A stretch of 64,000 nt of DNA, from NCBI GenBank assembly GCA_004296775.1, contig RHGE01000002.1:84964-148963 (forward strand). The letters are read 5' to 3'. This stretch comes from Marinilabiliaceae bacterium JC017. Its GTDB lineage: Bacteria; Bacteroidota; Bacteroidia; Bacteroidales; Marinilabiliaceae. Each line of letters begins with the position of its first letter. The first letter of the stretch is position 1. Under the pieces are notes generated by a model. The model saw only the letters and a program-made list of their open reading frames with translations. It did no database searches and was not told the origin of the DNA. A program made the translations under genes and the position numbers. Below are positions 27,856 to 37,721 of the stretch, piece by piece.

Positions 27856-29028
27856 TTGAAACTATTAGCTAAAACATTTCATGGCTTAGAGAATGTGCTG
27901 GCAGAAGAGCTAGCCGGCATAGGAGCCACCAACATCACGCCGCAAAGGCGTGCTGTGGCATTCGAGGGAGATAAAGAAGTATTGTATAAAGCCAATCTGC
28001 ATTTAAGAACAGCCTTGCGCATCTTGGTGCCAATCTATAACTTCAAGGCAGATACAGAAATAGAGCTATATAATAAGATTCATGGCTATGACTGGGCGCA
28101 GCACATGAGCAATAAACAAACATTTGCCATAGATAGCGTGGCCTTTGGTGATATTTTCAAACATTCGAAATTTCTATCCTTAAAAGCCAAAGATGCTATT
28201 GTTGACCAATTCAGGGAAAAAACCGGTGACCGACCCTCAGTAGATGCCGAAAATCCGGATATTAGCATCAACATTCATGTGTCAGAAAATAAATTCACGG
28301 TTTCACTGGACAGTTCCGGGGAATCATTACACCGAAGAGGTTATCGTGACAGTCGTCACAAAGCTCCGCTTAATGAAGCATTGGCTGCCGGTATGATACT
28401 ACTTGCCGGATGGAGTAAGGAGACACCACTTTACGATCCGATGTGTGGTTCAGGTACCATTGTAATGGAAGCAGCCATGATCGCCTGTAATATACCGCCG
28501 GCCTGGCACCGCAAGCACTTTTGCTTCATGGCCTGGAAAGACTTTGATAAATATCTATGGAAAAGCATTCGGGATGAAGCGGAAAAGAAAATTGAACATC
28601 CACGAACCTATATTGCCGGAAATGACATTGACATGAAAGCAGTAGATATGGCTAAGCTGGCATCACTGGAATTCCGCCTGAATCGGGAAATCAGTATAAC
28701 TAAAGGTGCTTTTGAAGAGCAGGACCCGCCTTTCCGCAGAGGGATGATTATCACCAATCCCCCTTACGGTGAACGATTGAAAAAGACAGATATCTTTGCT
28801 TTTTACAAAAAGATCGGAAGCACACTCAAACAGAAATATGCTGGCTATGATGTTTGGGTCATCAGTTCCAATGAAGATGCCATTTACCGTATTGGATTGA
28901 AGACATCGGAAAAACATATCCTTTATAATGGTCCACTGGAATGTCAGTATTTGAAATACGAATTATTTGATGGCTCACTTAAAGAGCGCAAGAGAAGACA
29001 AAATTTGAAACGCGATTTGGATAAGTAA
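27856..29028 (+). CDS. THUMP-domain class I SAM-dependent RNA methyltransferase (RlmL N-terminal/YcbY-like)
   Basis: The 390-residue protein starts with TTG at 27856, 8 bp after CGGAGGT, a good ribosome-binding site that decides this start. The first 150 residues carry a THUMP domain. The methyltransferase half follows, with YDPMCGSGTIVMEAAMIACN and the catalytic NPPYGERLKK. The family methylates guanine N2 in 23S rRNA (the m2G2445 position in Escherichia coli RlmL). Here it stands alone without the RlmK half, as is normal outside gamma-proteobacteria. A terminator follows at 29081-29111. Confidence 0.9.
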   Translation: MKLLAKTFHGLENVLAEELAGIGATNITPQRRAVAFEGDKEVLYKANLHLRTALRILVPIYNFKADTEIELYNKIHGYDWAQHMSNKQTFAIDSVAFGDIFKHSKFLSLKAKDAIVDQFREKTGDRPSVDAENPDISINIHVSENKFTVSLDSSGESLHRRGYRDSRHKAPLNEALAAGMILLAGWSKETPLYDPMCGSGTIVMEAAMIACNIPPAWHRKHFCFMAWKDFDKYLWKSIRDEAEKKIEHPRTYIAGNDIDMKAVDMAKLASLEFRLNREISITKGAFEEQDPPFRRGMIITNPPYGERLKKTDIFAFYKKIGSTLKQKYAGYDVWVISSNEDAIYRIGLKTSEKHILYNGPLECQYLKYELFDGSLKERKRRQNLKRDLDK

Positions 29029-29080
29029 TTTATTCATATCCGTTTCTATATCGTATAACCTGTTTTTCTAAATTAGAATC

Positions 29081-29111
29081 TCACCCATATTCATCAAAAG
29101 AGTATGGGTGA
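29081..29111 (+). terminator. intrinsic terminator after the rRNA methyltransferase
   Basis: TCACCCATATT pairs with AGTATGGGTGA (one G-U) across a 9-base loop and runs into TTTTTTT. It lies 52 bp after the stop. Confidence 0.8.
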
Positions 29112-29259
29112 TTTTTTTTAATTGACCCCTTTCAAACATGAAAAGCGCCTGCTCGTAGAAATTAATTTCATCCTGAATCAATAATCAATTCTCTCGCATT
29201 TATAATTGACATCAATCATTCTCTCCCTAACCAATATTAAAGGCTATTCATCTAACGCC

Positions 29260-29543
29260 AGTACCCATTCTGCTAACAGCGGTGAGTATTCAACAATCGC
29301 TGGTGGCCATTCAACTGACACTGGTGACCATTCTGCAATCTTTGGTTTACATTCAACCGACTTTGGTGACCATTCTGCAATCTCCGGTTTACATTCAACC
29401 AACTTTGGTGGCCATTCTGCAATCTCCGGTTTACATTCAACCAACTTTGGTGGCCATTCTGCAATCTCCAGTTTACATTCAACCCACTTTGGTGGTCATT
29501 CTGCAATCTCTGGTTTACATTCAACCAACTTTAGTGACCATTA
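29260..29543 (+). repeat. second tandem array, 21-bp units grouped in 42-bp pairs
   Basis: Thirteen full 21-bp units and a partial one follow each other. From 29323 two unit types alternate (GGTGACCATTCTGCAATC-like and GGTTTACATTCAACCAAC-like), giving a 42-bp higher-order repeat. The plus frame reads as a G-x-H-S-[AT]-x-x heptapeptide and stops exactly as the array ends. One minus-strand frame is broken by a stop inside a unit. There is no convincing start or ribosome-binding site; the nearest is TTG at 29206. The sequence is unrelated to the array at 11024, but the period is identical. Confidence 0.88.
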
Positions 29544-29802
29544 ATTAAACTTGTATTATTATTTCATCTGAAATAACATACGTCAGCATCTTTAATTTCT
29601 TCAGCAAATTATACCGGAAAAACAACCATTGAATTTCAATATTCATTTATCCCAATTTACATTTCACTTTTATGATTCTCATGGTATTAAAAAAAGCTTA
29701 TCTCTTTCCCAATTTATTTTTCTCTGAGAAAATAAACATTTACTTATAACAAAGAAATAAAAACCAGGGTGATTACAAAATTCCACCATAAATAGGTAAA
29801 TA

Positions 29803-29840
29803 AAAAAGGTACGGCTAAAAAATTTTAACCGCACCTTTTT
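29803..29840 (-). terminator. strand-specific terminator of the gene at 29866
   Basis: An 18-bp stem has two positions that are G-U wobbles in minus-strand RNA but A-C mismatches in plus-strand RNA. A T run follows on the minus side. It therefore favours ending the minus-strand transcript, 26 bp after the stop. Confidence 0.75.
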
Positions 29841-29865
29841 AGACAAAAAACTCAATTTTTCACTA

Positions 29866-30507
29866 TTAATCAATGAGTACGCGCGAACGCTTATATAAAT
29901 CGTAAAACTTAGGGTTATTAATTTCAAAAACCTTCATAATTTTATCAAGACGATTACGAAGCAATTGATTACCGGCTTCAATCAACTGGTCAGCATGTTG
30001 AATATTGGCATATACCATATTACGTACATTTCTTGCTTCACCAATCAAGTGCTTGTAATCATCCAGATTTGTTTCAATTTCAGTAATCTGGGGTTCCGAA
30101 ACACCAAAACGTGCCATGGAATCCAGGTTAGTATAGGCCGCTTTCAAGACCGCCGATACCTGCCCCACAACATCCAATTCCTTCATGTTTTCCAATAAGG
30201 ATTTGGTGGTTTTTCCAAACTCTTTCAGCTTTTCATTATTATTTAAATCACCATATACATAAAGGTTAGCAGCTAAAACCGGCACTTTACTGACCAAAAC
30301 CTGCTTCAATTGTTCCTTTTTACGGGTAATGGCTTTACTATTGTCATGGTTATTCCCATATATGGCATCAATACGTTGAATAATCTCATCCAATTCATTC
30401 TTTATCTCAGCCGCAATAGGTACCAAATTCCAAACATTAGCATTTTCATCCATTGTGGACTGAACACTGCTCATCATTTTATAATATTTCGTATGTCCTT
30501 TATTCAT
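29866..30507 (-). CDS. helical protein of unknown function
   Basis: From ATG 30507 the protein has 213 residues; a TTG at 30537 would add 10. It is soluble, with no signal peptide, and rich in predicted helices with heptad-like stretches (AAEIKNELDEIIQRIDAI, IGEARNVRNMVYANIQHADQLIEAGNQLL). I do not recognise a family, and nothing in the neighbourhood suggests a role. Its own terminator at 29803-29840 and codon use like neighbouring genes support it as a real gene. Confidence 0.7.
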   Translation of the reverse strand: MNKGHTKYYKMMSSVQSTMDENANVWNLVPIAAEIKNELDEIIQRIDAIYGNNHDNSKAITRKKEQLKQVLVSKVPVLAANLYVYGDLNNNEKLKEFGKTTKSLLENMKELDVVGQVSAVLKAAYTNLDSMARFGVSEPQITEIETNLDDYKHLIGEARNVRNMVYANIQHADQLIEAGNQLLRNRLDKIMKVFEINNPKFYDLYKRSRVLID

Positions 30508-31317
30508 ACTGCAACTTTTAATTAAACTTTTATTCAAACTTATGAGGTATTTTCTTCAATGTCAATTATCAAAACATGCATGATTAACATTTAGAAAGAA
30601 TCTAAATAAATTCATTACAACTATTACTCACTCTAGTAAAACATCCTCTTTATCAATCTCCCTGCCTATTATATACACTTTCTGATTAACGTACATTTCT
30701 CCAAAAACTTCCTTCATACCCCATGCCCTGAGCTTATAAAAGAATTACGTATACTACTCATAAAAACCGCTTCTTCCATAGGCCATCTATAAATGCAAAA
30801 ACTATTTTTTACACGCTTCATAAACTTACAACTCAAATTCAGATAAAAAGAACAAAACAATTAAATGCCAACTCATATTAAACCATTTCTTATCCGGCCA
30901 TCCATATTATAAATATCCATTTTTACTAAAGCTCAAATGCAAAATAAAATGACATTGAAAATATTGAAACTGTAATCAATAGCACCAATCTCAATATACC
31001 AAACGGAGACCTATACAAAAAATATTTACCTCTTCATTCAAGAAAGTCCATCCAAAATAAAAAGCTCGATAAATTTCCAATCAATTCTCCCAACACTATT
31101 CATTCTATTTCTTGTCAGCCTAGAATTTACCGGATATAAAATAACCTTTTAACGGCCAGTTTTAATTGCAAAATCACCTCCAATTCAAGAAACACCCAAA
31201 AGGCCTTAATGCGAAACATTTTGAATCCAATTCCGATTATTCATCCATAGTTGTTTTGAAATAAACACATTCTTTTCATTGATCCATTCCCGGGACATTC
31301 CCTGCATTTGAATTTTA
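30508..31317. other. gene-free AT-rich interval
   Basis: About 0.8 kb holds no frame I would call a gene on either strand. The best fragment is a 29-codon minus-strand frame at 30628-30717 without a family match. The interval may contain decayed sequence. Confidence 0.5.
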
Positions 31318-31325
31318 TATCTTTG
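31318..31325 (+). promoter_or_regulatory. promoter -7 element deciding the start of the next gene
   Basis: TATCTTTG fits TANNTTTG. No TTTG lies at the proper upstream distance, so only half of the promoter is seen. If used, transcription begins near 31331 and the longer reading frame start at 31308 is excluded, leaving ATG 31353. Confidence 0.5.
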
Positions 31326-31352
31326 CATCCTGAATGCAAAAATATTTTGATA

Positions 31353-32309
31353 ATGAATAACAGGATAAAGGAACTATTCAACATTGACTATCCCATTATC
31401 CAGGGGGGCATGGTTTGGTGCAGTGGCTGGAAACTGGCTTCAGCAGTGAGTAACTGTGGTGGCCTGGGCTTATTAGGAGCCGGCTCGATGTATCCGGAGG
31501 TGTTGCGCGAGCATATTCAAAAAATGAAGCAAGCCACCACAAAACCCTGGGGTGTTAATGTTCCGTTGCTCTATCCTGACATTGACCAGTTAATGAATGT
31601 CATTGTGAATGAAGGCGTCCAAATCGTTTTCACGGCTGCCGGTAATCCTGCCAAATGGACCGGCTTTTTGAAAGCACATGGCATCACGGTGGTACACGTC
31701 ATTGCCAATGGGCGTTTTGCGAAAAAATGTGAAGAGGCCGGCGTAGATGCCATTGTAGCGGAAGGTTTCGAAGCCGGGGGTCATAATGGCCGGGATGAAA
31801 CGACCACCCTCACACTGATTCCGCATATCAGTCGATTAACCACCCTTCCCCTCATTGCTGCCGGTGGCATTGGTACCGGTCGCGGCATGCTCGCCGCTCT
31901 GTCATTGGGTGCTGAAGGGGTGCAAATAGGCTCTCGCTTTGCTGCCGCAGAAGAATCATCGGCCCACACTGCCTTTAAAAACTGCATCGTAAAAACAGGC
32001 GAAGGCGACACGCTTCTTTCCTTGAAAAAGCTGGCTCCCGTACGTCTCATCAAGAATGCTTTCTTTGAAAAAGTGCATGACGCCGAAATACACGGGGCTT
32101 CTATTAAAGAACTACAGGAGATATTAGGCCGGGGACGCGCTAAAAAAGGTATCTTTGAGGGCGACCTGACAGAAGGCGAACTGGAGATCGGACAGGTGGC
32201 AGCTCTCATTGATGAGATTAAACCCGTCAAAACTATTTTCGATGAGCTGTTATCGGAATACCGACATGTGAAGAATGATTTGATAAACAATGCAACTTTT
32301 CAATTATAG
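31353..32309 (+). CDS. nitronate monooxygenase / FabK-like flavoprotein
   Basis: The 318-residue TIM-barrel flavoprotein contains YPIIQGGMVWCSGWKLA at the start, the active-site EGFEAGGHNG, PLIAAGGIGTGRG, and GAEGVQIGSRF for FMN phosphate binding. It may oxidise nitronates or act as an enoyl-ACP reductase of the FabK type; sequence alone does not decide. No fatty-acid genes are adjacent. The stop (TAG) abuts the ATG of the M16 peptidase gene, so it leads a three-gene unit with the peptidase pair. Confidence 0.88.
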   Translation: MNNRIKELFNIDYPIIQGGMVWCSGWKLASAVSNCGGLGLLGAGSMYPEVLREHIQKMKQATTKPWGVNVPLLYPDIDQLMNVIVNEGVQIVFTAAGNPAKWTGFLKAHGITVVHVIANGRFAKKCEEAGVDAIVAEGFEAGGHNGRDETTTLTLIPHISRLTTLPLIAAGGIGTGRGMLAALSLGAEGVQIGSRFAAAEESSAHTAFKNCIVKTGEGDTLLSLKKLAPVRLIKNAFFEKVHDAEIHGASIKELQEILGRGRAKKGIFEGDLTEGELEIGQVAALIDEIKPVKTIFDELLSEYRHVKNDLINNATFQL

Positions 32310-33554
32310 ATGATAAACGTTGAAAGACTAGTACTGGACAACGGCCTGCGCGTCGTGGTTCACCAGGATAAATCAACTCCCCTGGCGGCCGTTAATACAC
32401 TCTACCAGGTAGGTGCCAAGGATGAAGATCCGTCAAGAACGGGTTTTGCTCACCTGTTTGAACACTTGATGTTCGGCGGCAGCAAAAACATCCCCTCCTT
32501 TGATGAACCACTGCAGAAGGTAGGTGGTGACAACAATGCCTGGACCAGTAATGACATGACCAATTATTACCTGACATTACCTGCCAATAACATTGAAACC
32601 GGCTTCTGGCTGGAATCCGACCGGATGATGGAATTGGATTTCTCAGAAAACAGTCTGGAAGTTCAACGAAAGGTAGTGATTGAAGAGTTCAAGCAACGCT
32701 ACCTCAACCAACCCTATGGCGATATTCCTTTACTTGTCCGCCCCATGGCTTATAAAGTTCATCCTTATCAATGGTCAACGATCGGTAAGGACATTACTCA
32801 CATAGAAAATGCCACCCTGGAAGAGGTTAAAACGTTTTTCTATCACCATTATGCCCCCAATAATGCCATTCTTTCCGTTTCAGGTAATGTGGATCCGGAG
32901 AAAATTTTCAAGCTGGCAGATAAATGGTTTGGTAACATCCCGGCCCGGGAAGTCACTCGCCGTCCCATTGAGATGGAACCGGCGCAGACAGAAGAACGTG
33001 TCTTGCATGTTGATCGTGATGTACCGGCAGACCTGCTCCACATGGTCTTTCACATAGGTGCACGCACCGATGCTGATTTTTATGCCACAGATTTGCTTTC
33101 GGATGTTCTTTCCAACGGCGCTTCATCCCGGTTATATCAGTCACTGATAAAAAATCAAAAACTCTTCACCGATGTTAATGCCTATATTTCGGGCGATCTG
33201 CATCCGGGGCTATTAACCGTAACCGGTCGGTTATCGAATAATGTCACCATGGAACAGGGCGCCGCCGCCATCGGAAAGGAACTGGAGGCTGTTTGTCAAT
33301 CGGCTGTTTCAGACTATGAGCTTCAAAAGGTGAAAAATAAAATTGAATCCACACTGGTATACTCTGAGATTAATTTCCTGAACAAAGCCATGAACCTGGC
33401 TCAATTTGAGATGACCGGCCAGGCGGAAGAAATCAATCTGGAACCCCAAAAATACCAACAAGTTACTACCGAAGACCTCCTCAACGTTGCCCGCAAGACC
33501 TTTAGAAAAGAGAATTGTTCAACGCTCTATTACCACGCAAAAAGCCTACGATAA
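32310..33554 (+). CDS. M16 zinc peptidase, catalytic subunit
   Basis: The 414-residue protein carries the inverted zinc motif HLFEH at residues 48-52 and the further Glu in VVIEEFKQRYLNQPYG, so it should be catalytic. Length fits single-half M16B peptidases, which act as two-domain clamshells with a second subunit. Its stop overlaps the start of the next gene by one base (TAATG). It probably processes peptides in the periplasm or cytoplasm; no signal peptide is visible. Confidence 0.94.
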   Translation: MINVERLVLDNGLRVVVHQDKSTPLAAVNTLYQVGAKDEDPSRTGFAHLFEHLMFGGSKNIPSFDEPLQKVGGDNNAWTSNDMTNYYLTLPANNIETGFWLESDRMMELDFSENSLEVQRKVVIEEFKQRYLNQPYGDIPLLVRPMAYKVHPYQWSTIGKDITHIENATLEEVKTFFYHHYAPNNAILSVSGNVDPEKIFKLADKWFGNIPAREVTRRPIEMEPAQTEERVLHVDRDVPADLLHMVFHIGARTDADFYATDLLSDVLSNGASSRLYQSLIKNQKLFTDVNAYISGDLHPGLLTVTGRLSNNVTMEQGAAAIGKELEAVCQSAVSDYELQKVKNKIESTLVYSEINFLNKAMNLAQFEMTGQAEEINLEPQKYQQVTTEDLLNVARKTFRKENCSTLYYHAKSLR

Positions 33555-34834
33555 TGAATCAGATACACAGAGATACTCCACCTCCCTCCGAGCCCATCAG
33601 TCACATTGATTTTTTACCAATCAAAAAGATTAAGCTCCCCAACGGGCTAACAGTGCATTTAGTAGAAGGTGGATCACAAGAGGTAACAAAAATAGACTTA
33701 ATCTTCCCGGCCGGTTCAGTACAAGCAGCCCAACCCCTCCTGGCCTCAACCACCAACAAGCTGCTTTCGGAAGGCACATCATCCCTCACGTCAGAGCAAA
33801 TCTCCGAAAAGATGGATTTCTTTGGGGCCTACCTGGGACAACAAACCAATTATCACCACGCGGTGGTCAGTCTGTTTACTCTGAGCAAGCACCTGGAACC
33901 AACCTGCGAGCTTCTGTCTCAAATCATTAAGGATCCGGTATTTCCTCAGCACGAACTGGATCTCTACCTGGACAAACGGAAACAGGAGTATGAAATTGAG
34001 GGACAGAAGGTGAAGACCATGGCCACCCGCAAATTCACCACCACACTCTATGGCAAAGAACATCCCTATGGGAACCATTTAAAACCGGAGCATTTCAGCA
34101 ATATCACCAGGGAAGACCTGATTAAGTTTCATAAAAAGGTCTATATCCCCAAGGGATCGCACATGATTATTTCCGGTCAGCCCGGGGCACAGCTGGAATC
34201 TATTCTTTCCAAATATTTCAGTGACACCTGGCAACCCGGGAAATACTCCGATCATTTCACGGCGTTCGCTTTACCAGACACTCCACTTACTGTTTTTGAA
34301 AAGAAAGAGAATGCCGTTCAGTCAGCGATTAAGATAGGCCGCCCCCTTTTCACCAAAAACCACCCCGATTACCTTCCGATCCAAATACTCAACACTATTC
34401 TGGGTGGTTACTTTGGCTCCCGACTAATGACCAACCTTAGGGAAGAAAAAGGATTAACCTATGGCATTTCGTCCTACATCATGTCCTTTAAGCATAGCGG
34501 ATTTTGGGTAATTGGTACCGAAGTAAAAGGAGAAGACCGGGAGACAGCTGTTAAGGAAATATTCCATGAAATTAATCGACTAAAAACAGAATTGGTCTCA
34601 GCCGAAGAATTGTCCCTCATTAAAAATTACATGTTAGGGGATCTGACCCGTAACTTTGACGGTCCCTTTTCACTGGCTGATAATTACCGTTCTTTACTGG
34701 ACTTTAGTCTGGACATGAGATTCTTCCAGGAATTTTTTGATACCATCCGCCATATTACGGCAGAAGAATTATTAAACCTGGCCGATAAATATCTGAAAGA
34801 AGAAGATTTTGTTACCATAATTGCAGGAAAGTAA
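33554..34834 (+). CDS. M16 peptidase-like protein, non-catalytic subunit
   Basis: From ATG 33554 the protein has 426 residues. It has the M16 fold (KIKLPNGLTVHLVEGG..., TNLREEKGLTYGISSYIM) but no HxxEH; the matching place reads KLLSEGTSSLTSEQISEKM. It keeps the Arg/Tyr-type substrate motif EEKGLTYG. Such catalytic/non-catalytic pairs form heterodimers, so it should partner the product of the gene it overlaps. Confidence 0.93.
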   Translation: MNQIHRDTPPPSEPISHIDFLPIKKIKLPNGLTVHLVEGGSQEVTKIDLIFPAGSVQAAQPLLASTTNKLLSEGTSSLTSEQISEKMDFFGAYLGQQTNYHHAVVSLFTLSKHLEPTCELLSQIIKDPVFPQHELDLYLDKRKQEYEIEGQKVKTMATRKFTTTLYGKEHPYGNHLKPEHFSNITREDLIKFHKKVYIPKGSHMIISGQPGAQLESILSKYFSDTWQPGKYSDHFTAFALPDTPLTVFEKKENAVQSAIKIGRPLFTKNHPDYLPIQILNTILGGYFGSRLMTNLREEKGLTYGISSYIMSFKHSGFWVIGTEVKGEDRETAVKEIFHEINRLKTELVSAEELSLIKNYMLGDLTRNFDGPFSLADNYRSLLDFSLDMRFFQEFFDTIRHITAEELLNLADKYLKEEDFVTIIAGK

Positions 34835-34917
34835 ACAGCTGGAAACGCAATGGCAGCCATGAATTGGAACAATTCGAATAAATAAGTACTTTAGGAATTC
34901 TTTAAGAACACTTGTGA

Positions 34918-37131
34918 ATGCAGGAAGAGACACGAAATAACGAGGAACAATTTATTCGTCAACAATTAAACAACCTGATTGAAGCCTGTCCCAGATGCCA
35001 GGCACCGGAAAATCGCAAACTTATTTTAAAAGCCTTTGAATTAGCTCACGAAGCACACAAAGGAATGCGACGCCGATCGGGCGAACCCTATATTTTACAT
35101 CCCTTGGCAGTAGCCAGGATTGCCGCTGAAGAGATTGGATTAGGCACCAAAGGTGTGGTGGCATCTATTCTGCACGATGTGGTAGAAGACACCGATTATA
35201 CGGTGGAAGATATGGAGGTTATTTTTGGCCCCAAGATTGCTTCTATTGTGGATGGTCTCACCAAATTAGAAGGAGTCTTTGATCAGACACAATCCAAACA
35301 GGCAGAAAACTTCAGAAAGCTTCTTCTATCTATGGTAGAAGATGTCCGGGTTATTCTGATCAAATTGGCAGATCGACTGCACAACATGCGCACGCTGGGA
35401 TCGATGCCTGAGAATAAAAGGTTGAAGATTGCCGGTGAAACACTGTTTCTTTTTGCACCATTAGCACACCGTCTGGGACTCTATGCCATAAAAACAGAAC
35501 TGGAAGATCTAAGTCTTAAATACGAACATCCGAATAAATACCAGGAGCTTTTCGACAAAGTAAAAGCTCATGAACAAAGACACCGCGAGCTGATTCAAAA
35601 CTTTGCCCGCCCGATTCAAAAAATGCTGGCTGAAGAAAATTTCTCCTTCACCGTTAAAGGTCGGCCAAAGTCCATCCATTCCATTTGGAGTAAGATGCAA
35701 AAGAAAGGCCTTCCCTTTGAAGAGATCTATGATATTCTGGCTATCCGCATCATCTTTACCCCCAAGGAAGGCATCCCGGAAAAAGTACAATGCTGGGCTA
35801 TTTATTCACTCATCACCGATATTTACAAACCAAAGCCAGATAGACTAAGAGACTGGGTATCTACCCCTAAAGCCAATGGCTATGAAGCATTACATGCCAC
35901 GGTGATGGGCCCGGAAGGTAAATGGGTTGAAATTCAAATACGCAGTGAACGGATGGATGACATCGCCGAACGCGGATTTGCTGCCCATTGGAAATACAAA
36001 GGCCAACAAGATAAAGAGTCGGAGCTGGATAATTGGCTGCAACGCATTCGTGATCTATTGGAAAGTCCGGAAGAAGATTCTCTGGAATTTCTGGATGATT
36101 TCAAACTGAATCTCTTCTCTTCGGAGATGATGATCTTTACTCCTAAAGGGGATGTAAAGGTGATGCCAAAAGGAGCTACCGCGCTTGATTTTGCTTTTGA
36201 AATCCATACCGACATTGGCTATAAATGCATTGGTGCAAAGGTGAATTACCGATTGGTGCCATTAAGCCATGAACTAAAGAGTGGTGATCAGGTTGAGATC
36301 CTCACCTCCGAAAAACAGCACCCTAAATACGAATGGCTAAACTACGTAACCACTGCCAAAGCGAAAACCAGAATAAAAGAAGCTTTTAAAAAGGCAAGAA
36401 AACGAATAATACTGAAAGGGGAACGCCTACTGGAGAACGCTCTGCAAGCCACAAAACTCACTACCAATTCAAAGATTCTGAAGAAACTTCAGAATTTCCA
36501 CAACATAGCCTCCAAAGAAGAGCTATACTTCAAGATTGGCAACGAACAAATCACTCTTGAAAACCTTCCAAAAATATTAAGTGATAAAACGACCAGTAAA
36601 TGGATCCGCTATTGGCGCCTTAATTTCGGAAAACCAAAAGAAACAACAGAAGAACCCGTTGTTGACAAAAAGAAACCACTCATCCTTTCCGATGAAATAG
36701 ACCAGGATCAATATACCATTGCCAATTGTTGCAACCCAATCCCCGGCGATGATGTGGTTGGTTACCTGGATGACAATGAGAAATTGATTTTACACAACCG
36801 CAAATGTCCGGTTGCCATAAAACTCATGTCCAGCCAGGGAGATCGTATTTTGTCCGCCCAATGGGAATCCCATAAAATACTCTCCTACCTGGCCGTAATC
36901 CAACTTTCCGGCATCGATCAGATTGGTATCGTAAGCAAAATCACCCTGGTCATCTCGGAGGATAAAAATGTCAACATGCGTTCAATTCATGTGGATAGTC
37001 ATGACGGAATCTTTGAAGGCACCATTTATTTATACATCCACAACATTGAAGATCTCAATAATCTTATTCTTAATGTCATGAAAATAAAAGGCGTTCACAC
37101 AGTGAAACGTCAGGAACGCATCCAGGGATAG
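34918..37131 (+). CDS. RelA/SpoT-type bifunctional (p)ppGpp synthetase/hydrolase
   Basis: The 737-residue protein has an HD hydrolase domain with His61 and His86-Asp87 (ILHDVVEDTDYT) intact. The synthetase domain follows, around residues 240-345, with RPKSIHSIWSKM and LRDWVSTPKANGYEALHATVMG. Then come a TGS domain near 400-460, a Cys-containing region (ANCCNPIPGDD) and a C-terminal ACT domain. Both catalytic sites look complete, so it should both make and break the alarmone. The Fur-family gene starts 69 bp downstream on the same strand. Confidence 0.96.
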   Translation: MQEETRNNEEQFIRQQLNNLIEACPRCQAPENRKLILKAFELAHEAHKGMRRRSGEPYILHPLAVARIAAEEIGLGTKGVVASILHDVVEDTDYTVEDMEVIFGPKIASIVDGLTKLEGVFDQTQSKQAENFRKLLLSMVEDVRVILIKLADRLHNMRTLGSMPENKRLKIAGETLFLFAPLAHRLGLYAIKTELEDLSLKYEHPNKYQELFDKVKAHEQRHRELIQNFARPIQKMLAEENFSFTVKGRPKSIHSIWSKMQKKGLPFEEIYDILAIRIIFTPKEGIPEKVQCWAIYSLITDIYKPKPDRLRDWVSTPKANGYEALHATVMGPEGKWVEIQIRSERMDDIAERGFAAHWKYKGQQDKESELDNWLQRIRDLLESPEEDSLEFLDDFKLNLFSSEMMIFTPKGDVKVMPKGATALDFAFEIHTDIGYKCIGAKVNYRLVPLSHELKSGDQVEILTSEKQHPKYEWLNYVTTAKAKTRIKEAFKKARKRIILKGERLLENALQATKLTTNSKILKKLQNFHNIASKEELYFKIGNEQITLENLPKILSDKTTSKWIRYWRLNFGKPKETTEEPVVDKKKPLILSDEIDQDQYTIANCCNPIPGDDVVGYLDDNEKLILHNRKCPVAIKLMSSQGDRILSAQWESHKILSYLAVIQLSGIDQIGIVSKITLVISEDKNVNMRSIHVDSHDGIFEGTIYLYIHNIEDLNNLILNVMKIKGVHTVKRQERIQG

Positions 37132-37200
37132 CTTTTTAAAATTATTCTAAACAACCATTTTTTAATAGATGGAAAATCATTAATTTTAGGCCTATTTTTA

Positions 37201-37674
37201 ATGAGATTAGATATGGATAAGGCCAATGCTAAAGAGGTTGTAAAACAATTATTCACGGAATACCTTCAAACTAACGGGCATCGCAAAACACCTGAGCGAT
37301 ATGCGATTTTGGATGAAATTTATTCCCGTGAAGGTCACTTTGACATTGAGTCACTCTATATTTTCATGAAGAATAAAAACTACCGGGTAAGTCGGGCCAC
37401 CTTATACAATACCATTGACCTTCTTCTGGATTGCAAATTGGTTATCAAGCATCAATTCGGAAAAAACATTGCCCAATTTGAGAAAGCCTATGAGTCAAAA
37501 CAACATGATCATTTAATCTGTACCAACTGTGGCAGTGTAACTGAATTTTGTGATCCCGGCATTCAAGGGATACTTAATAATGCTTCCACCTATATGAATT
37601 TCACCGTTTCACACCACTCTCTGTACATCTACGGCCTTTGTGGTGAATGCGCCGCAAAAAATAAACAATCGTAA
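37201..37674 (+). CDS. Fur family transcriptional regulator
   Basis: The 157-residue protein has an N-terminal winged helix ([34 protein letters not shown]). A C-terminal dimer domain carries the metal ligands [15 protein letters not shown] and CGECAAK, which form a structural zinc site. It could sense iron, zinc or peroxide; the sequence does not decide. The order RelA/SpoT - Fur - PurA recurs in Bacteroidota, suggesting a conserved neighbourhood. A small hairpin follows at 37701-37721. Confidence 0.94.
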   Translation: MRLDMDKANAKEVVKQLFTEYLQTNGHRKTPERYAILDEIYSREGHFDIESLYIFMKNKNYRVSRATLYNTIDLLLDCKLVIKHQFGKNIAQFEKAYESKQHDHLICTNCGSVTEFCDPGIQGILNNASTYMNFTVSHHSLYIYGLCGECAAKNKQS

Positions 37675-37700
37675 TCACTCAGCCTGGCCTTCAATAATCA

Positions 37701-37721
37701 CACCCCGACAAAATCGGGGTG
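37701..37721 (+). terminator. probable terminator after the Fur gene
   Basis: CACCCCGA pairs with TCGGGGTG across a 5-base loop and is followed by AATTTGTTT. It lies 27 bp after the stop. The remaining gap to 38072 shows no gene; it holds a loose inverted repeat around 37898-37942 of unknown meaning. Confidence 0.6.

Noticed and set aside
29244..29524. Minus-strand heptapeptide frames over the second array
   Set aside because: One frame is broken by a stop inside a unit, and both are explained by the 21-bp period.
30628..30717. A 29-codon minus-strand frame (MKEVFGEMYVNQKVYIIG...)
   Set aside because: Too short, no family match and an upstream stop in frame; it may be relic sequence only.
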